From assembly GCA_949987705.1 (NCBI GenBank), contig OX465283.1, forward strand, positions 8,908,207 to 8,972,206: DNA of 64,000 nucleotides, read 5' to 3'. Made by a program: the position numbers and the translations under genes. Shown here piece by piece: positions 1 to 11,404 of the stretch. A model generated the notes under the pieces. The model ran no database searches and was not told the DNA's origin. It saw only the letters and a list, made by a program, of their open reading frames with translations. Numbering within the stretch: position 1 is the stretch's first letter; the number at the start of each line of letters is the position of its first letter. The DNA comes from Thereva unica. Taxonomy: Eukaryota > Arthropoda > Insecta > Diptera > Therevidae.

Positions 1-179
1 TATTTTTTCGGGGTGGGGGGAGAGTTTTCAATATCCGCCCCAGACGGAGGGAAGTTGGTCGAATGAGGGAGAGAAAGAGAGAGAGCTGAAATCTGTGCAA
101 TAAAATTGACGTGTGCAGGGGCTGCGGCAGACAGAGAGAGAGAGGATGAAGGGATTATCTGGAAAAGTCTATCAAAAAC

Positions 180-1045
180 TCAATTTAAAATCGATAAGCA
201 ATTACCTGTTGTTCCCGAAGAATTGTTGTGGGTGGACGATATATTTCTGGGGAGTGTCATGCAGTCCCCACTGCCGCCACCCCCGCCACTGCTGCCTCTG
301 CTGTAGTTCATTGATGTTGAGTGATGCATTGTGCCAGACTTTGGAAGCGTCATCATGCCAGCATTGTAGTTCGGATTTCCACCCCCGCCGCCTCCGCCAG
401 TTCCACCACCCCCAGTACTCCCTGTAGTTGCACCGCCACCCCCACCGACGCCACCGCCACCGCTGCCGCCGCCGCCACTGACGGGATTGCCGCGGCCGAA
501 TGTCTGGGAGCTCTTCATGGGGATGTGCTCGCGTGGGGGCTTGCTACTGTAGGTGCCGCTGTCGTTTAGGGGCATTTTAGTGGTCATCCCGCAGCCCGTG
601 TTGATCTGCATGGTATTGGAGCATATGTGCGGGGACTTGACGTCGCTGGACAGTAGTATTGTCCCCGATTCGTGATTCTCCACGTCCACGATGACATTGG
701 CGCTCTGCGAGTGACCCAGATGATAATGTGCGTGCTTAATGGGGTCAAAAGGCACCTGCTGGTGCATCCCTCGCTGCTGGTACTGTTTCTGCAAGCTCTT
801 CACCTCCAGTCGTGTCTTATCGCGCTGATAGTACACACCTGCGAAAATCAGGACATTCAGGATCAGCAGACTGCATCCGATGGCTATTGTCACGCTCAGA
901 GCCGTCGAGTACGCTGCATACCCGGCCGCCTCGAATCCAGATAGGGTATCCGTCGTTGCGTTTACTATGGTCGTCGGGGCAAAGGCACTGTAGTTGCCCA
1001 ACGGTATGCAAGTGGTGAATGAGGCCGGCTCCACTGTTGTTATTC
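180..1045 (-). CDS. Nlg: Neuroligin, last visible exon (transmembrane helix and glycine-rich tail)
   Basis: The exon begins after a TTTTTTTTGTTGTAG acceptor. It encodes TTVEPASFTTCIPLGNYSAF, a short juxtamembrane stretch, and one membrane helix (ALSVTIAIGCSLLILNVLIF, then AGVYYQRDK). The basic residues after it place the tail in the cytoplasm. The tail of about 220 residues contains HSQSANVIVDVENHES, and several long glycine runs within GGGGSGGGG-type sequence, then CMTLPRNISSTHNNS. The frame stops at 180..182. A potential donor (ACAACAG then GTAATT) lies about 25 nt before the stop, so a further exon left of this window is possible. No obvious PDZ-binding terminus such as TTRV is seen, which would fit such a missing exon. 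Confidence 0.88.
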
Positions 1046-1299
1046 CTACAACAAAAAAAACACATTCTCGGGTTAGTATTGGTTAGTTCGCCAGATTGTT
1101 TGCTGTGTGTTAATAAAGCCCTTCTAGCCAGGGAACAGGGAAATAGTTGCGAAACTTTAATCAAGGGGATTTCACAATAGTATAATAATCCTCGAGAACG
1201 GCGTTACTGTTTCGCAACAGCTTTGCATAGTAAACATTCAATCAGAGGAGCTGCATATTAATCAGTTGATGGAGGCGTAGTGCACTTCGATTGATTCTC

Positions 1300-1680
1300 A
1301 TGCCGGCACTACACATCGAAAGATACATCCGGGAGATGATCCACAGATGCATCCGGGAATAAATCTGCGAGCCGTCCACACGTCCGCGTATCAATCAGTC
1401 TGTGTTGATCATCGGAAGACGCAAGACATCAAAAAATGGATGTTGAGACAGTAGCGGCCGCTGCTATTTAAATGCGCACAACACTGATGCGTCGGCAGAT
1501 GTGTGGACACAAGCCTTGCGTTCGCTCTGACGTCTGGCTCAAAATCCGTCAAGAATGGATTCAGGACAGACGTATCTCCGGATGTTAAATATTGTCCGGA
1601 GACGAGCAAAAACCCCCTCTACACATCGGCGGATGTATCCAGGGCTGAGGCATCTTCCGATGTGTAGAGGAGGCATCATG
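1300..1680. mobile_element. Probable MITE with degenerate inverted termini
   Basis: The left end reads CATGCCGGCACTACACATCG with AAGATAC after it. The right end, read in reverse complement, gives CATGATGCCTCCTCTACACATCGGAAGATGC. The interior repeats short GATG.ATCCG motifs several times. No transposase is present. It lies inside the last neuroligin intron. The boundaries are approximate and no clear target duplication was found. Confidence 0.45.
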
Positions 1681-2149
1681 TGTTGCCAAGCGTTAGCAAT
1701 TATGTGCAAAAAAGGGAGTCTTTGATGGTTAGTCAGTCATACACAATCATTTTGTGGATGTGTGCTATGCATGTAAGGAAGTCTGCTTGGTTTGATATAT
1801 GGATGTACGTGCTGTTTATCGATTTTTTGTTTGTTTTTGTTCTCATTCGTGTCAGGATCGACATGAAAATATTAAAAAAAAAAAAAGCAAAATTAAATTA
1901 AAAGTTATAATTAAACATTATCTATGTAGTAATCAATGTGTTGACAATAGGTCCTAGGGTGTTTACACGTCCACAAAAACTAGGGAGTACCTTCAGCAAA
2001 ACACAATCACAGCTGTCAGCAAAGTCCTATCCACCACGTCCCCGTCGTGACCTCTGGGTAATGCAGGTAACTGTAGCTAAGGTGGGGGGCGCAAGATGAG
2101 TTGGGCGTTTTCAATCTAGTTACCCTTGGGTCCTGGGTCTTCGGGGCTT

Positions 2150-2577
2150 CAAGGCAACAAAAGTACGGATGACCTGGCAGGGCTCTGATATTGTATTCAT
2201 CGGTCCAGAGCGTGCTATTGGGACACCTCAAGCTTGCTGCAAAGGGCCCTGGTCGATCGTACTTTGATGAAACATACTGAACGCTGGAGGTCCGCGCTTG
2301 GACTGGCCAACTTTAAGCGGTTCCTCTTCTGCCGCCCCCTAAGACGGCCAAGGATTTTTTTAGGGCGCAGTAGCAATGATGTCAGGACACTTGTTGGCTT
2401 GATTGCCGTACACTGGGCCCTAAATTACCACTTATGGAGGATAGGAAGGGCGCGGGACCCCACTTGTAGGCTTTACCTGGAAGAGGATGAGTCTGCCCTC
2501 CACGTTCTCTGTGAGTGCCCCGCAATAGTGAGGAGCGGGGTTTCTTTGTTCGAGGAGTCCATGTCTAAGCGACAAGA
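2150..2577 (+). pseudogene. LINE ORF2 C-terminal fragment (post-RNase H zinc-knuckle region)
   Basis: An open stretch encodes ERWRSALGLANFKRFLFC and DVRTLVGLIAVHWALNYHLW, then RIGRARDPTCRLYLEEDESA and LHVLCECPAIVR. This is the C-terminal region after RNase H in I/LOA/R1-type LINEs, where a CRxC...HVLCxCPA pattern forms a zinc knuckle. Upstream, GPERAIGTPQACCKG in another frame matches the same family, so there is at least one frameshift. The reverse transcriptase and 5' parts are absent. A tRNA-type SINE starts immediately at its right edge. Confidence 0.7.
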
Positions 2578-3053
2578 GGGGCCTCGGTAGTCTAGAGGTA
2601 AGGCGCCTGACTACTATCCCAGAGATCCCGGGTTCGAATCCCGGCCAGCCCCAGGTCCTTCGCCTTTTCCACTTTCCCACCCACATAACTTTCCTTCTTT
2701 CTTCTCCCCTCTCTACATTCCTGTCCTCCTGTCATAGCCTTCGCTAGTCCTTCCCCGCTCCACCAAGCGCATGTCATCGGTTGGCTGATGAGATTCAACT
2801 CGTTTGAGGAGGCATAACACTCCAGCGAGTTGTTTCTCAAAATGCCCCGATGCCAGAGTCGCGAAATGGTTGGAAATAAGTGGAATAAAATATCGCGGCT
2901 AGGTTTGACAGCTCCTTCCTCCTTCTCTCTCTCTCTTTCTTCTCTCTATCTTCCGGCTAGAGCTGCTGTTCGACATTCTATACGAAAAAAATAGATTGTC
3001 GAACAGTACAAAGGGGCTTTCCCTGAGTCTCTAGTCTATCACATAAAAAAAAA
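2578..3053 (+). mobile_element. tRNA-derived SINE, copy 1
   Basis: The element starts with a tRNA-like head beginning GGGGCCTCGGTAGTCTAGAGG (A-box-like). An exact B box GGTTCGAATCC follows at 2631, and the head closes with CAGCCCC, which can pair with the leading GGGG. A body of about 400 bp follows, containing AGAGCTGCTGTTCGACATT and the end CTATCACATAAAAAAAAA. A second copy at 45443..45916 matches throughout, so this is a dispersed RNA polymerase III retroposon and not a tRNA gene. It lies inside a neuroligin intron. Confidence 0.85.
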
Positions 3054-3099
3054 GCCACTAGGCAGACTGCTGAGCTTGTTCAAGCGGTCTGGCCTACAC

Positions 3100-4130
3100 A
3101 TATGAGGTATAGGGTTTGTAGTACAATAGGCCAAATGAATGGCCGCAGTACCTTTGGACCCAATACTTCACACAGGAATAAATTGTCAGATCTTCGAAGA
3201 ATTTAAACAGGCGTATGATCCAATATATAGGGAAAGACTTATTGACAACCTTATAGACCTTAAGGTGCGCATACATATTATTCAGCCTAGCGCTAGTAGC
3301 TGTCACCAGAAGAACAGAATTAGACAGGAATGGAACATAAATTACAAGTCGGTGCAAATATTGGTTTATGCTGATGATCTGAACGTAGTATGTAGATCAC
3401 AGATAGATTAGGAGGACTACAGGACTATATAAGTCTAGACAACGCCGCTAAAAACATGGGCTTAACAATTAATCAAGACAAACATAAAGCAATGCTACAG
3501 GTTAGATTATAAAGGACCCGCCTAAGGACCAACTAGTGAAGAGGTAGTGAAGAGCTTCAAATACCTTGGAACAATAGTGTCGTCAACAAATGAAGAGCTG
3601 GAGGAAGTTAAAAGCAGAATACTACAGGGCAATCGAAGTTTCTATTCACTGCTCAAAGTACTTCAATCAAGAGCGCTACACAGGAAACCTAAATTTGAAC
3701 TATACAAATCTCTTATAAATGCCTGTGGCTTGTTATGGCTCGGAGGTGTGGATCATGACCGAAAAAGTCGAGAACTTATTAGGCGCTTTTGAGAGAAAAA
3801 TCTTCAAAAGCATTATTGGGCTATTAAACGTAAACGGTATCTGGAGAATCAGATACAATGACGAACTGTACCAAATCTATAAAGAGATACACATCGTCAA
3901 CTATATCAAAATAAATAGACTACGATGGGCAAGACATGCAGAGCGAATGTCGGAAAATACAGCAGTGTAGAAGATATATTAGGGAATCATAATCGGTGAG
4001 AGGCCACCAAGGCGACCGAGGAACAGATGGTTTGAAGCTGTAGATACAGACACTGCACTCGTGTTGGGGGTACGAAATTGGAGGAAACTGAAGGAGGCCA
4101 CGGATCGTTTTGAGCTGTAGTGCCATTTAA
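3100..4130 (+). pseudogene. RTE-like LINE reverse transcriptase remnant
   Basis: Pieces of a reverse transcriptase occur in shifting frames: FEEFKQAYDPIYRERLIDNL; YADDLNVV, the catalytic loop, at about 3370; FKYLGTIVSS; YGSEVWIM; LLGAFERKIFKSIIG; and the C-terminal LRWARHAERMSENTAV, then RPPRRPRNRW and LGVRNWRKLKEATDR. The order is that of RTE-type or related endonuclease/reverse transcriptase LINEs. Frameshifts around 3480 and 3760 and a stop before the last block make it non-functional. Some of the 5' half (endonuclease and first RT motifs) is missing. Confidence 0.75.
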
Positions 4131-6207
4131 CTGACGAACGACGCGATATTTTGCTAGATATATCGGTATGTATTATGTGTGTGGCCTGACCGTGCTGGGT
4201 CGTACACCTCGACATAGTATAGAACCGCAGAAGATGACCTCGCCGGAAGGAGTCTGGTGAAAGACTGAATTTGGCCCGATGAAGCTGTTCCTTTTATAAT
4301 TAGAAAGCTCGTCGGGGTAGGAAGCTTTAAAGCTTAAAAGTGAAGCTTTCAAAGAGAGAACTACCTCTCTTGATCTAGTGGTTTGTTTGGTTGAATATTT
4401 AGTTTTCTGAAGCTCTTTTGAGAGAGGGAAAGCTTTTTCTAAAGCTCTTTGAGGGTTCGTTACAAAACAGGATCCGCAAGAATTTCACTTAGAGGCTGGG
4501 ATGTAAACTGGCCTTAAGTCTTGAAACTTGAAATTTCCTCTTCTTATAAATTTAAAAAATCTGACTCCATTTTCTCGTGAGGTCTTCATATATCTGCAGT
4601 TTCTCATTGCACATAGTTTTATTATTGTAAAAAATATAATTAAAAAATAAAAATAAAATCACAATCAACTCAACATAAGAAATACAAAAAAAAACATAAA
4701 ACAATCTTTAGACTAAGAAACCAATTAAAGTATTTCTTAACAACTTTTTGTACAAAACACCTTTTCATGTCCATTTTCATTCACATAAATGTGCAAAACT
4801 TTGATGAATTCTGAAATTCTCGTCGTCTTTTATGAAATGAAAAGAATGTGAAACAATGTACGGAACGAAGAAACAGCATTGGTACTACAACGACGACAAG
4901 TTAGAGAGAAAACTTAACTTAAATTAAATCAAAGTTTAATGCCCATGTGGATAAACACGAGGGAAAAAGAATGAAATAGAAGAAATGGAAGAGAAACTTC
5001 TACTTAATTTAAAAAAAAAAAAAAAACTCTTTCAATAACACTTTCTTGCCATAAAAATAACGATAACAAAGTTTTTCTCGTCCTCAAGAAAAATAAAAAA
5101 AAATAAAACTCTGACAATAGAATCCTTGAATGTTGTGCAAGTTTTTTTTTTTTTTTGTTTTTAAAGAAAGGAACGTCAAAATGTCAGAAACATATCTTCC
5201 GCATCACACAAAAATTTTAAAACAAAAAGAGAAAGTTTTTGCGTTGTCTTCATAAAAAAAAAGAAAAAAAAAATAAAAAAAGGAAAAAAAAGAAAAAAAA
5301 CACTTTTTAAACACATTTAGTCGTTTCTCATGTACCCGCCGACGCTGTCACCGACGTCTTGTGCGTTTCTCATCCATCTTCAAGGATTATCTGTAAACTT
5401 TTGTTAGGCGTCTCCTCCGTAAGGATCCTGGAAAAGGCCTAGAAAAACCATAACAGCTGATTGCAGCAAATGAACTCTTTCGGAAGTTTCTGAACCAAAC
5501 CGCATTTGGTTTGACGCTTTTTGCCAACCTAGGCGCAAATCACCAACGATAAGGCAGGACCTCCTTGTACCGGTGCGGGGGGGGGACTTGGTTGGGAGTA
5601 TACACGAGTGGAAAAAGCAACTCCTGTCTGGGAAATATGATTTCGAGTAACAAGGGTTAAAGAACTGAAATAGCAGAAACGGCAAAACATCCTTAGACAA
5701 AAGCCTGTGAAAAAGGGGAAAAAATGGTAAAAAAGTCCTTAAATTAGGTCAAAGCCCATTCGGCGAGGCTCCAGGGAAAAGCAAAAAAGCGGCAACAATA
5801 AAAAAATATACACAAAAAAAAAAAAACAAAAAAACAAAAAAAACTTTTAACCACCGAAAATTTAAACAAAAAAATTCTTAAACAGGGCCACGTCAAGCGA
5901 GATAAAGTTTTCCTGATTCCTGTTTGTTTTTGCTCCTGTTCCCCACTCCTTAGTCCTTCCGCAAAGTTGAAAGCCCGAGCAGGCAGAGCGCAGAGGGGGG
6001 AGGTGGGGCTAGTCCGTGCAAATTCAACGAGAGAAAAAAAACACACAAACATCTAACACATCTAGAAGCATGTATTATAAAGGGAAAAGGATTTACAAGC
6101 AAGGATATGAGGGGGGCAGCAGAAAGGATATATTTCGGTGGGCGACTAGCCAGGATGTAGGACAGCGAAGGGAGGCAGGGGGTTCAGGATATCGATTTCT
6201 GTTTTAC
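4131..6207. other. Intronic A/T-rich sequence, no gene seen
   Basis: About 2 kb of neuroligin intron with long poly(A) and A-rich runs, especially 5000..5330 and 5810..5870. AAGCTTT/AAAGCTC motifs cluster at 4320..4450 and may be part of a small decayed repeat. No open frame with recognisable protein similarity was seen. Confidence 0.6.
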
Positions 6208-6456
6208 CATTAAGCACTCCGCCTATGTCACTGCCGTTACCAGATCTTCGCTTCAGGACATCTTCCAGCATGGTCAGCCGGGACAAGGAGTCCGGTTTAA
6301 CGGGGCCATCGTACAGGTCCATGTCGTCGTGATTTTTGAATAAGTTGTGACGGGCGATCACATCCTCCATGCCAGCTCTGTGCAGCTCCGGAATCAGTCG
6401 TAGCCAAATCGATAACTGATGTGCCCGGAAGTGGTTCTTTATCCTGGGCTTCATGC
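6208..6456 (-). CDS. Nlg: Neuroligin, exon 6 (stalk between domain and membrane)
   Basis: This exon encodes MKPRIKNHFRAHQLSIWLRL and IPELHRAGMEDVIARHNLF, then KNHDDMDLYDGPVKPDS and a low-complexity tail with GNGSDIGGVLNG. The first part is strongly conserved in insect neuroligins and ends the ectodomain; the rest is a stalk. The acceptor is excellent (TTTTTCTACTTGCAG). The frame runs to a TAG near 6146, so splicing must leave earlier. A donor GTAAAA at 6207 ends the exon in the phase the next exon needs. An alternative GTAACG about 36 nt further upstream gives the same phase, so the exact 3' end is not settled. Confidence 0.85.
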
Positions 6457-6607
6457 CTGCAAGTAGAAAAAGAAAAACACACACACAAATTATATATAGG
6501 GCATTCCACAGAAATTCAGATAATAGCACATATGTACAAATAAATATATATATTTTTTTCTTCGTTAAACTCAACCTCAGCAAACCGCACACAGTTTTGT
6601 GACTTAA

Positions 6608-6760
6608 GGCCCCCATACACGGTCAAATTGGCTGTACAACCAGATTTTCATCATACCTATAAGCGCAATGTATTTTGATCGGCCGACCGGCCCACAATCG
6701 ATAGTTTTGGTTGTACAACCGCACTTCGCTGTACAACCAATTGGACCGTGTATGGGGGCC
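6608..6760. mobile_element. Short MITE flanked by TTAA
   Basis: A 153-bp element begins GGCCCCCATACACGGTC and ends GACCGTGTATGGGGGCC, a perfect 17-bp inverted repeat. Both ends are flanked by TTAA, the target duplication of piggyBac-type elements. A second internal repeat, GTACAACCA, occurs in both orientations. It has no coding capacity and lies in the neuroligin intron just upstream of exon 6. Confidence 0.8.
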
Positions 6761-7256
6761 TTAACACAGACCGGATAATTACCCAAGTTCTCTGCTAAGA
6801 AAATTGTGGACAAACAATTTATGCTCGGCCGAGTTTTGTGTCATTTTTATTTACTGTGTGTGCTGGTAAACAAACAGTCGTCTGTGGTTCGATTCACGTT
6901 GTTGGTAATGTGTTCGCTTTTTTTTGGAGAGGGGGTTGGTGCGGGTCAGGGATTTTAATGTTTCCGGTTGTTCGACGAGCTGATCCAGCAGGGCGGGGTT
7001 CACAATGAATGGTTTATATCAGCAGTGGTATCGTGAAAGATTTTAGTCATTTAAATTTACATAAGCCAGAAGTAATGCGGGGATAGGTCAAGCAAATGTT
7101 GGTGGGTCTATGTCTAACGTTTTGAATACATTGTAGAATTCAGAGTGATGTAATGTGTGATAATAGTGACTTTCGTAAAAATGATTATTTTGTATGAGAG
7201 TGTTCGGCGAGTAAAAGTTGGACTGAACCTAGTAGACCTCCAGGCTAACAACCTGG

Positions 7257-7476
7257 GGCCAGTTCACGCAATTCGACGTCGACTGAAAACGACACGAAGC
7301 GCGTTCTAAAACCTTACTATGGTTAACTGTGGTAAACTTTTGTAGTTCAAAAACTCCGTGGTTAACTACAACATAACCACTAGCATAAGTTTTTGACGTT
7401 CCATAGTTAACCATAACAAGGATTTTGAACGCACTTAGTGTCGTTTTCAGCCGACGTCGAATTGCGTGAACTGGCC
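7257..7476. mobile_element. Fold-back MITE with 5-bp target duplication
   Basis: A 220-bp element starts GGCCAGTTCACGCAATTCG and ends with the reverse complement. The arms stay similar for about 80 bp, through GACGTCG, TGAAAACGACAC and ATGGTTAACT. Direct CCTGG copies flank it at 7252..7256 and 7477..7481. There is no transposase. The transposon superfamily is not clear from the sequence. Confidence 0.8.
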
Positions 7477-7549
7477 CCTGGTCCCAGAAAAAATCTACTA
7501 TAACGAAAGGGAGCAGCAGAGGAGACACTTGGCTGGGCCCCCAAACAGA

Positions 7550-8640
7550 CTAGAATTAACTGGTTTGATCATGATTGTAGAGCCTCAATAGAAGAATGAA
7601 ACCAGAGCCACCGGGAGTACATTGCAAGGCCCAAAAGAAGGAGGATGGAAGTCTTTAAGCAAAAAAGAGCAGCTGCAGATAAGCTTTGCTGAAAGAATAA
7701 GAGAGAATATCTAAACAGCAGTAACCTACAGATACAGGAAGACTTCAATGAAGGGAGAATTAGACAAGCCTACAAAGGAATACGCCAGATCAGCAATAAG
7801 TTTCAGCCAGAACGGATATCTGCAGGAACATAGATGGGAACCTATTGGCACACCCGGATAGGATAAAGGAAAGATGGAGACAATATTTCCAAAACTTAAA
7901 ACGAAGACTCACAGTCGGAGGCGATTGTACCCCCCAAAGTTAATGTTCCAATAGAACCACCAACACTGGATAAGGTACAGGAAGCTGTGAAAAGGCAAAA
8001 AAGTAACAAATATCCAGACATCGATGGAATCGCAGCTGCGCTACTAAAGGAAGGAGGACCGCAAATCTTAAGAAACTTACACGACCTCATATGCAACATC
8101 TGGGAGGCAGAAGTCATACCAGGTGACTGAATGAAAGCGATTATATGTATGTCCAAGATACAAAGAAGCAGATAAATTAACCTGTACGAACCTGTAGAGC
8201 CATTTTTCTCCTAACACTAGCTACAAAACCTTCACAATCCTTGTAACAAAAAACCTAGAAACTATAGCGGAAACCCTTATAGAATGGAGGAAGCTGGTTT
8301 TAGAAAAACAAAAAAAAAAAAAAACAGGTCAACATCGGACCAGCTGCACCAGCAAATTCTGAAGAAAACCTGGGAAAGGAATATAGATGTGTACCAGATG
8401 TTTGTCGACTTTCAATAGGTATATGACTCAATAAACAGAGAGAGGCTATACGAGATCTAATCGGAATTAGGAGTCCCCTCAAAGCTTATACGACTAATCA
8501 AATGTGCAACGAATGGCTCACTGGCGAAGGTAAGGAACCAAAATGTTGAAACAGGAGAGCTCGAAGTACGACAAGAACTTTGACAAGGGGATGGGCTAGC
8601 TCCAATAATCTTCAACCTCGACAATAAAAAGCAGTGAAAA
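7550..8640 (+). pseudogene. RTE-like LINE remnant (linker and N-terminal reverse transcriptase)
   Basis: Around 7970 the frame reads EAVKRQKSNKYPDIDGIAAA, then LLKEGGPQILRNLHDLICN and IWEAEVIPGD, the start of a LINE reverse transcriptase (motif KSNKxPGxDGI). It is followed in broken frames by QTLEMTEE-type linker sequence, FVDFQ.YDSINRERLYE and ELGVPSKLIRLIKCATNGS. The catalytic YADD block was not found, because the copy breaks off near 8620. Several stops and a poly(A) interruption at 8315 show decay. It resembles the family at 3.1-4.1 kb. Confidence 0.65.
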
Positions 8641-8835
8641 CCACGTGAAAGCTTCATCACACTTTAATAGACACAACACGCAACCGACGAACGGCACAAG
8701 TAAGCACCCTTGCTCCCTGCTCTCTCTCGAACATCGGATCTGCAGGTGTAGCGGCCAAAATATATCTGTCAATGAAATTTGCCCCGTCTCAAAAGGCATA
8801 ACACTTTTACAAGTCGCGCTTTGCTATTGACTTAT

Positions 8836-9480
8836 GTAACATTCCTGGACTGATTTGGATTACCTCTGGATTAAAATCATCTTCCAAAACCAAGTCTATT
8901 TTTCCGCTTCTTATACAAAAGTCATAACATAAGTAACCAAGCTTTAACTTCATCATTTGATGTTATTCCCAAACAAATCTCGGGATTTTTGATTTTCACC
9001 AAATATTCACTGACTTGCTCAAATGGCACCATTGCTTCTGGCAAAGACCTAGACTTTTTTGGAGCGCACCTCCTTGACCAACTTTTTACGTTTCACCCAA
9101 AGCGATACCCCGTTGAATTTGATTCACCTCTCGGCAATTTCGACCACTGCCTAATCAGCGCTAACTTTACATACAAATTTCCCAACGTATCCGAAGCCGG
9201 GAAGAGAACTGTGTGGCATTATAGTAGGCCAATTGGCTGGGGCTTATCAATTTTTCCAAACCGTTGACTGGGACTAGTGCTTCCAAAATAAAAACGTCGT
9301 CTTTATCGGGAGTGCACGAACGCATTCAAAATTAAAAAAGCAGCCTTTAGAGCTTACAAGCATTCCCCGAGCGAAGCGCTCGGCCAAGAGTATATAAAAC
9401 GAATTAAATATCAAGAAGGACAAAACCTAATTAGACATCAAGTTGAGAAGCAAGTTCTTTAATGCCAGCGGTGGTAACAA
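8836..9480 (+). pseudogene. CR1/Jockey-like LINE endonuclease remnant
   Basis: Reading across frames gives LDYLWIKI at about 8860, then NLTCSNGTIASGKDLDFFG and SPLGNFDHCLISANFTYKF. The last block is the C-terminal motif of apurinic-type LINE endonucleases, where the SDH catalytic dyad has become FDH. After RTVWHYSRPIGWGL the linker into the reverse transcriptase is visible in another frame (KFFNASGGNKSSGHQEEF). The same family occurs at 56.8 kb with the intact GNSDHCLVS. At least three frameshifts or stops are present. Confidence 0.7.
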
Positions 9481-9986
9481 AAGCTCTGGTCATCAAGAAG
9501 AGTTTCACCACATCTACAACCCCTTCTTTTATACAGGGTATTTCAGTGAAAATTTCGAAACGCCTGGCTGTGGATAGTTCTTGAATAGACGAACAAAAAA
9601 TCGTATGGGTGGGGGGAATCGTAACGGTTTAGCCGCTAGGGCAGTTTGAAATTTTTTGGTAGAGGTTTACATATTACCCTGAATTTTTGTAACCCTATTA
9701 GATATTTTCATTAATAAGGCAGCAATCTACGCAGAATAATCCTACCTATCTAAAACTCAAAGTTTGAACCCACCAACGTCCAGAGTTATGAGCCGGCAAA
9801 GTCAAAATTTGGTTGTTTTTTTCACTATAAATTTCAACTTCAACCTACGAGAACTTAATAAAAGTGGCTTATGCTAACAAGTTTTGTGATTTAATGTAGG
9901 ATTCTCAACGGTAGTCAATCGATTCACGCACCCTTGGTTTTGTTTCTGACCATCAAAGTCTCAGGGCTAATGCAAAAGCGAATGTG

Positions 9987-10330
9987 TAGGTCAAGCAGCA
10001 TTGGAAGTGGTTAATGCTTAGCTGGGGGACTGCGGTAAAAACACCCCTTTGGAATGGTCTATGCTGATGCGGACGCATTTATAATAATGTTCATGCGTGA
10101 ATTGCGTCTATCATAGCGATTTTTGCGCCTATCGCGGGAGCGTGCACGCCTGTGTCGGAAGAGTGCACCCCTTTGGCGGAAGAGTGTATGCCTCTAACAA
10201 ATAAATCTTTAAATTTTCGGGGCTGTGGCTGGAGCATGCATGCCTGTGGCTGGAGCGTGGATACTTTTGTGGCATGCCTATTTGTTCACTATGCGTACTA
10301 GGTACGGTCGGGAAGGATCTTTTTCGAACA
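9987..10330 (+). mobile_element. 5S rRNA-derived SINE, divergent copy
   Basis: TAGGTCAAGCAGCATTGG followed by GGTTAATGCTTAGCTGGGGG matches the internal control region of 5S rRNA (AAGCAGC...GGTTAGTACTTAGATGGG). After the 5S-like head, the segment TGGAATGGTCTATG.TGATGCG and the later GGGGCTGTGGCTGGAGC motifs are shared with the copy at 61.3 kb, so this is a family member and not a stray 5S pseudogene. The 5' part of the head is diverged. The 3' end is approximate. Confidence 0.7.
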
Positions 10331-10684
10331 GGCAAGTCAAAGTGACAAATCTCTAGGTAGATTTTTCGGCTAGTTTAAGGGGAAGCAAACAGATGGTCAT
10401 GCCTATGAAGGTTTCAGCCTCCAAGCCCACAACTGCATGCCTAAGTATGTATACTTCAGATATAACAAGCAACCGTCCTGTTGCATCCTGCAGAGACCTT
10501 CTGCTTGATCTTCACAGTCAGAAAAGAGGCGGTGAATGACACCTGCGGGAGACCTTTAAACCAAAGGAACTGGTTGAAGATCTTATCATCCTAAACGATG
10601 CGAATTTTCGTAACCTATCGGTAGTTACGCGAAATGCAATTCTAACAGAACTATCACCTAATATACGCATAGATTTAAACCAAT

Positions 10685-11404
10685 TTGTCAGTTGAATTAG
10701 GTGTCAATATGTGCTCAACTGTGAAGAAGGCCCCTGGTTACAGGAATGTCCGGAACACAGACTGGGCCAGATACAGACAAGCAGTGGAAAGATCCCTCCC
10801 TGAGGATGTTCCCACCCACCCTTGGAATGCTGAAGATCTCGAACATCAAGTGACAAATCTCAGTAACCTCCTGAATAACGCATTAGAAGCAGCCTGTCCC
10901 ATTAGAAAATATGGGGGTAAAACCAAACCCCCTTGGTGGAACAGCAGACTTCTCAAACTAAGGTCTGAAAGCAGAAAGGCCTTCAATAAGGCCAAATGGT
11001 CTAACTTGGCTTCGGACTGGGACAACTACAAAAGTCGTCTCAGGGAGTTCAAATATGAACTGCGAAACTCAAAAAGGGAATCCTGGAAGACCTTTTGTGC
11101 GACAATAGAAGGTTTTTCGGATGCCGCAAGAATGAGAAAAGTTCTCTCGAAAAGCCCAATGTGCCAAGAAATGCTGCAACAAGCAGACGGTACATGGACC
11201 ACAAGCAGTCAGGAGTCATTGAAACTCCTACTCGATACTCACTTTCCTGGCTCAACATCTCTTGCTGCATCTACAGAAATAGGTTTTGAGGGCCCAGCTA
11301 GTACACATAATTTAGGCACCATTGACAGATTGATAAACAGGGATTTACTCCTGTGGTCCATAGAAGGTTTCATGCCTTATAAAACACCGGGACCAGACGG
11401 AATT
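10685..11404 (+). pseudogene. LINE ORF2, endonuclease-RT linker
   Basis: A 240-residue open stretch contains KPPWWNSRLLKLRSESRKAF and NKAKWSNLASDWDNYKSRLR, the long linker typical of I/LOA LINE ORF2, and ends YKTPGPDGI, the first reverse-transcriptase motif. A TAG directly after GI interrupts it, and the frame continues past the stop with PIEIQKVSDLILNWLADIY. The start methionine is only the first one in the open stretch and not a real initiation site. Confidence 0.75.

Noticed and set aside
113..944. Plus-strand frames of up to 104 codons opposite the neuroligin tail
   Set aside because: They are the complement of glycine-rich and other true coding sequence and show no domains.
2588..2652. 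tRNA gene with a clear B box
   Set aside because: The head does not fold into a complete cloverleaf and is followed by a long body shared with a second locus, so it is the head of a SINE.
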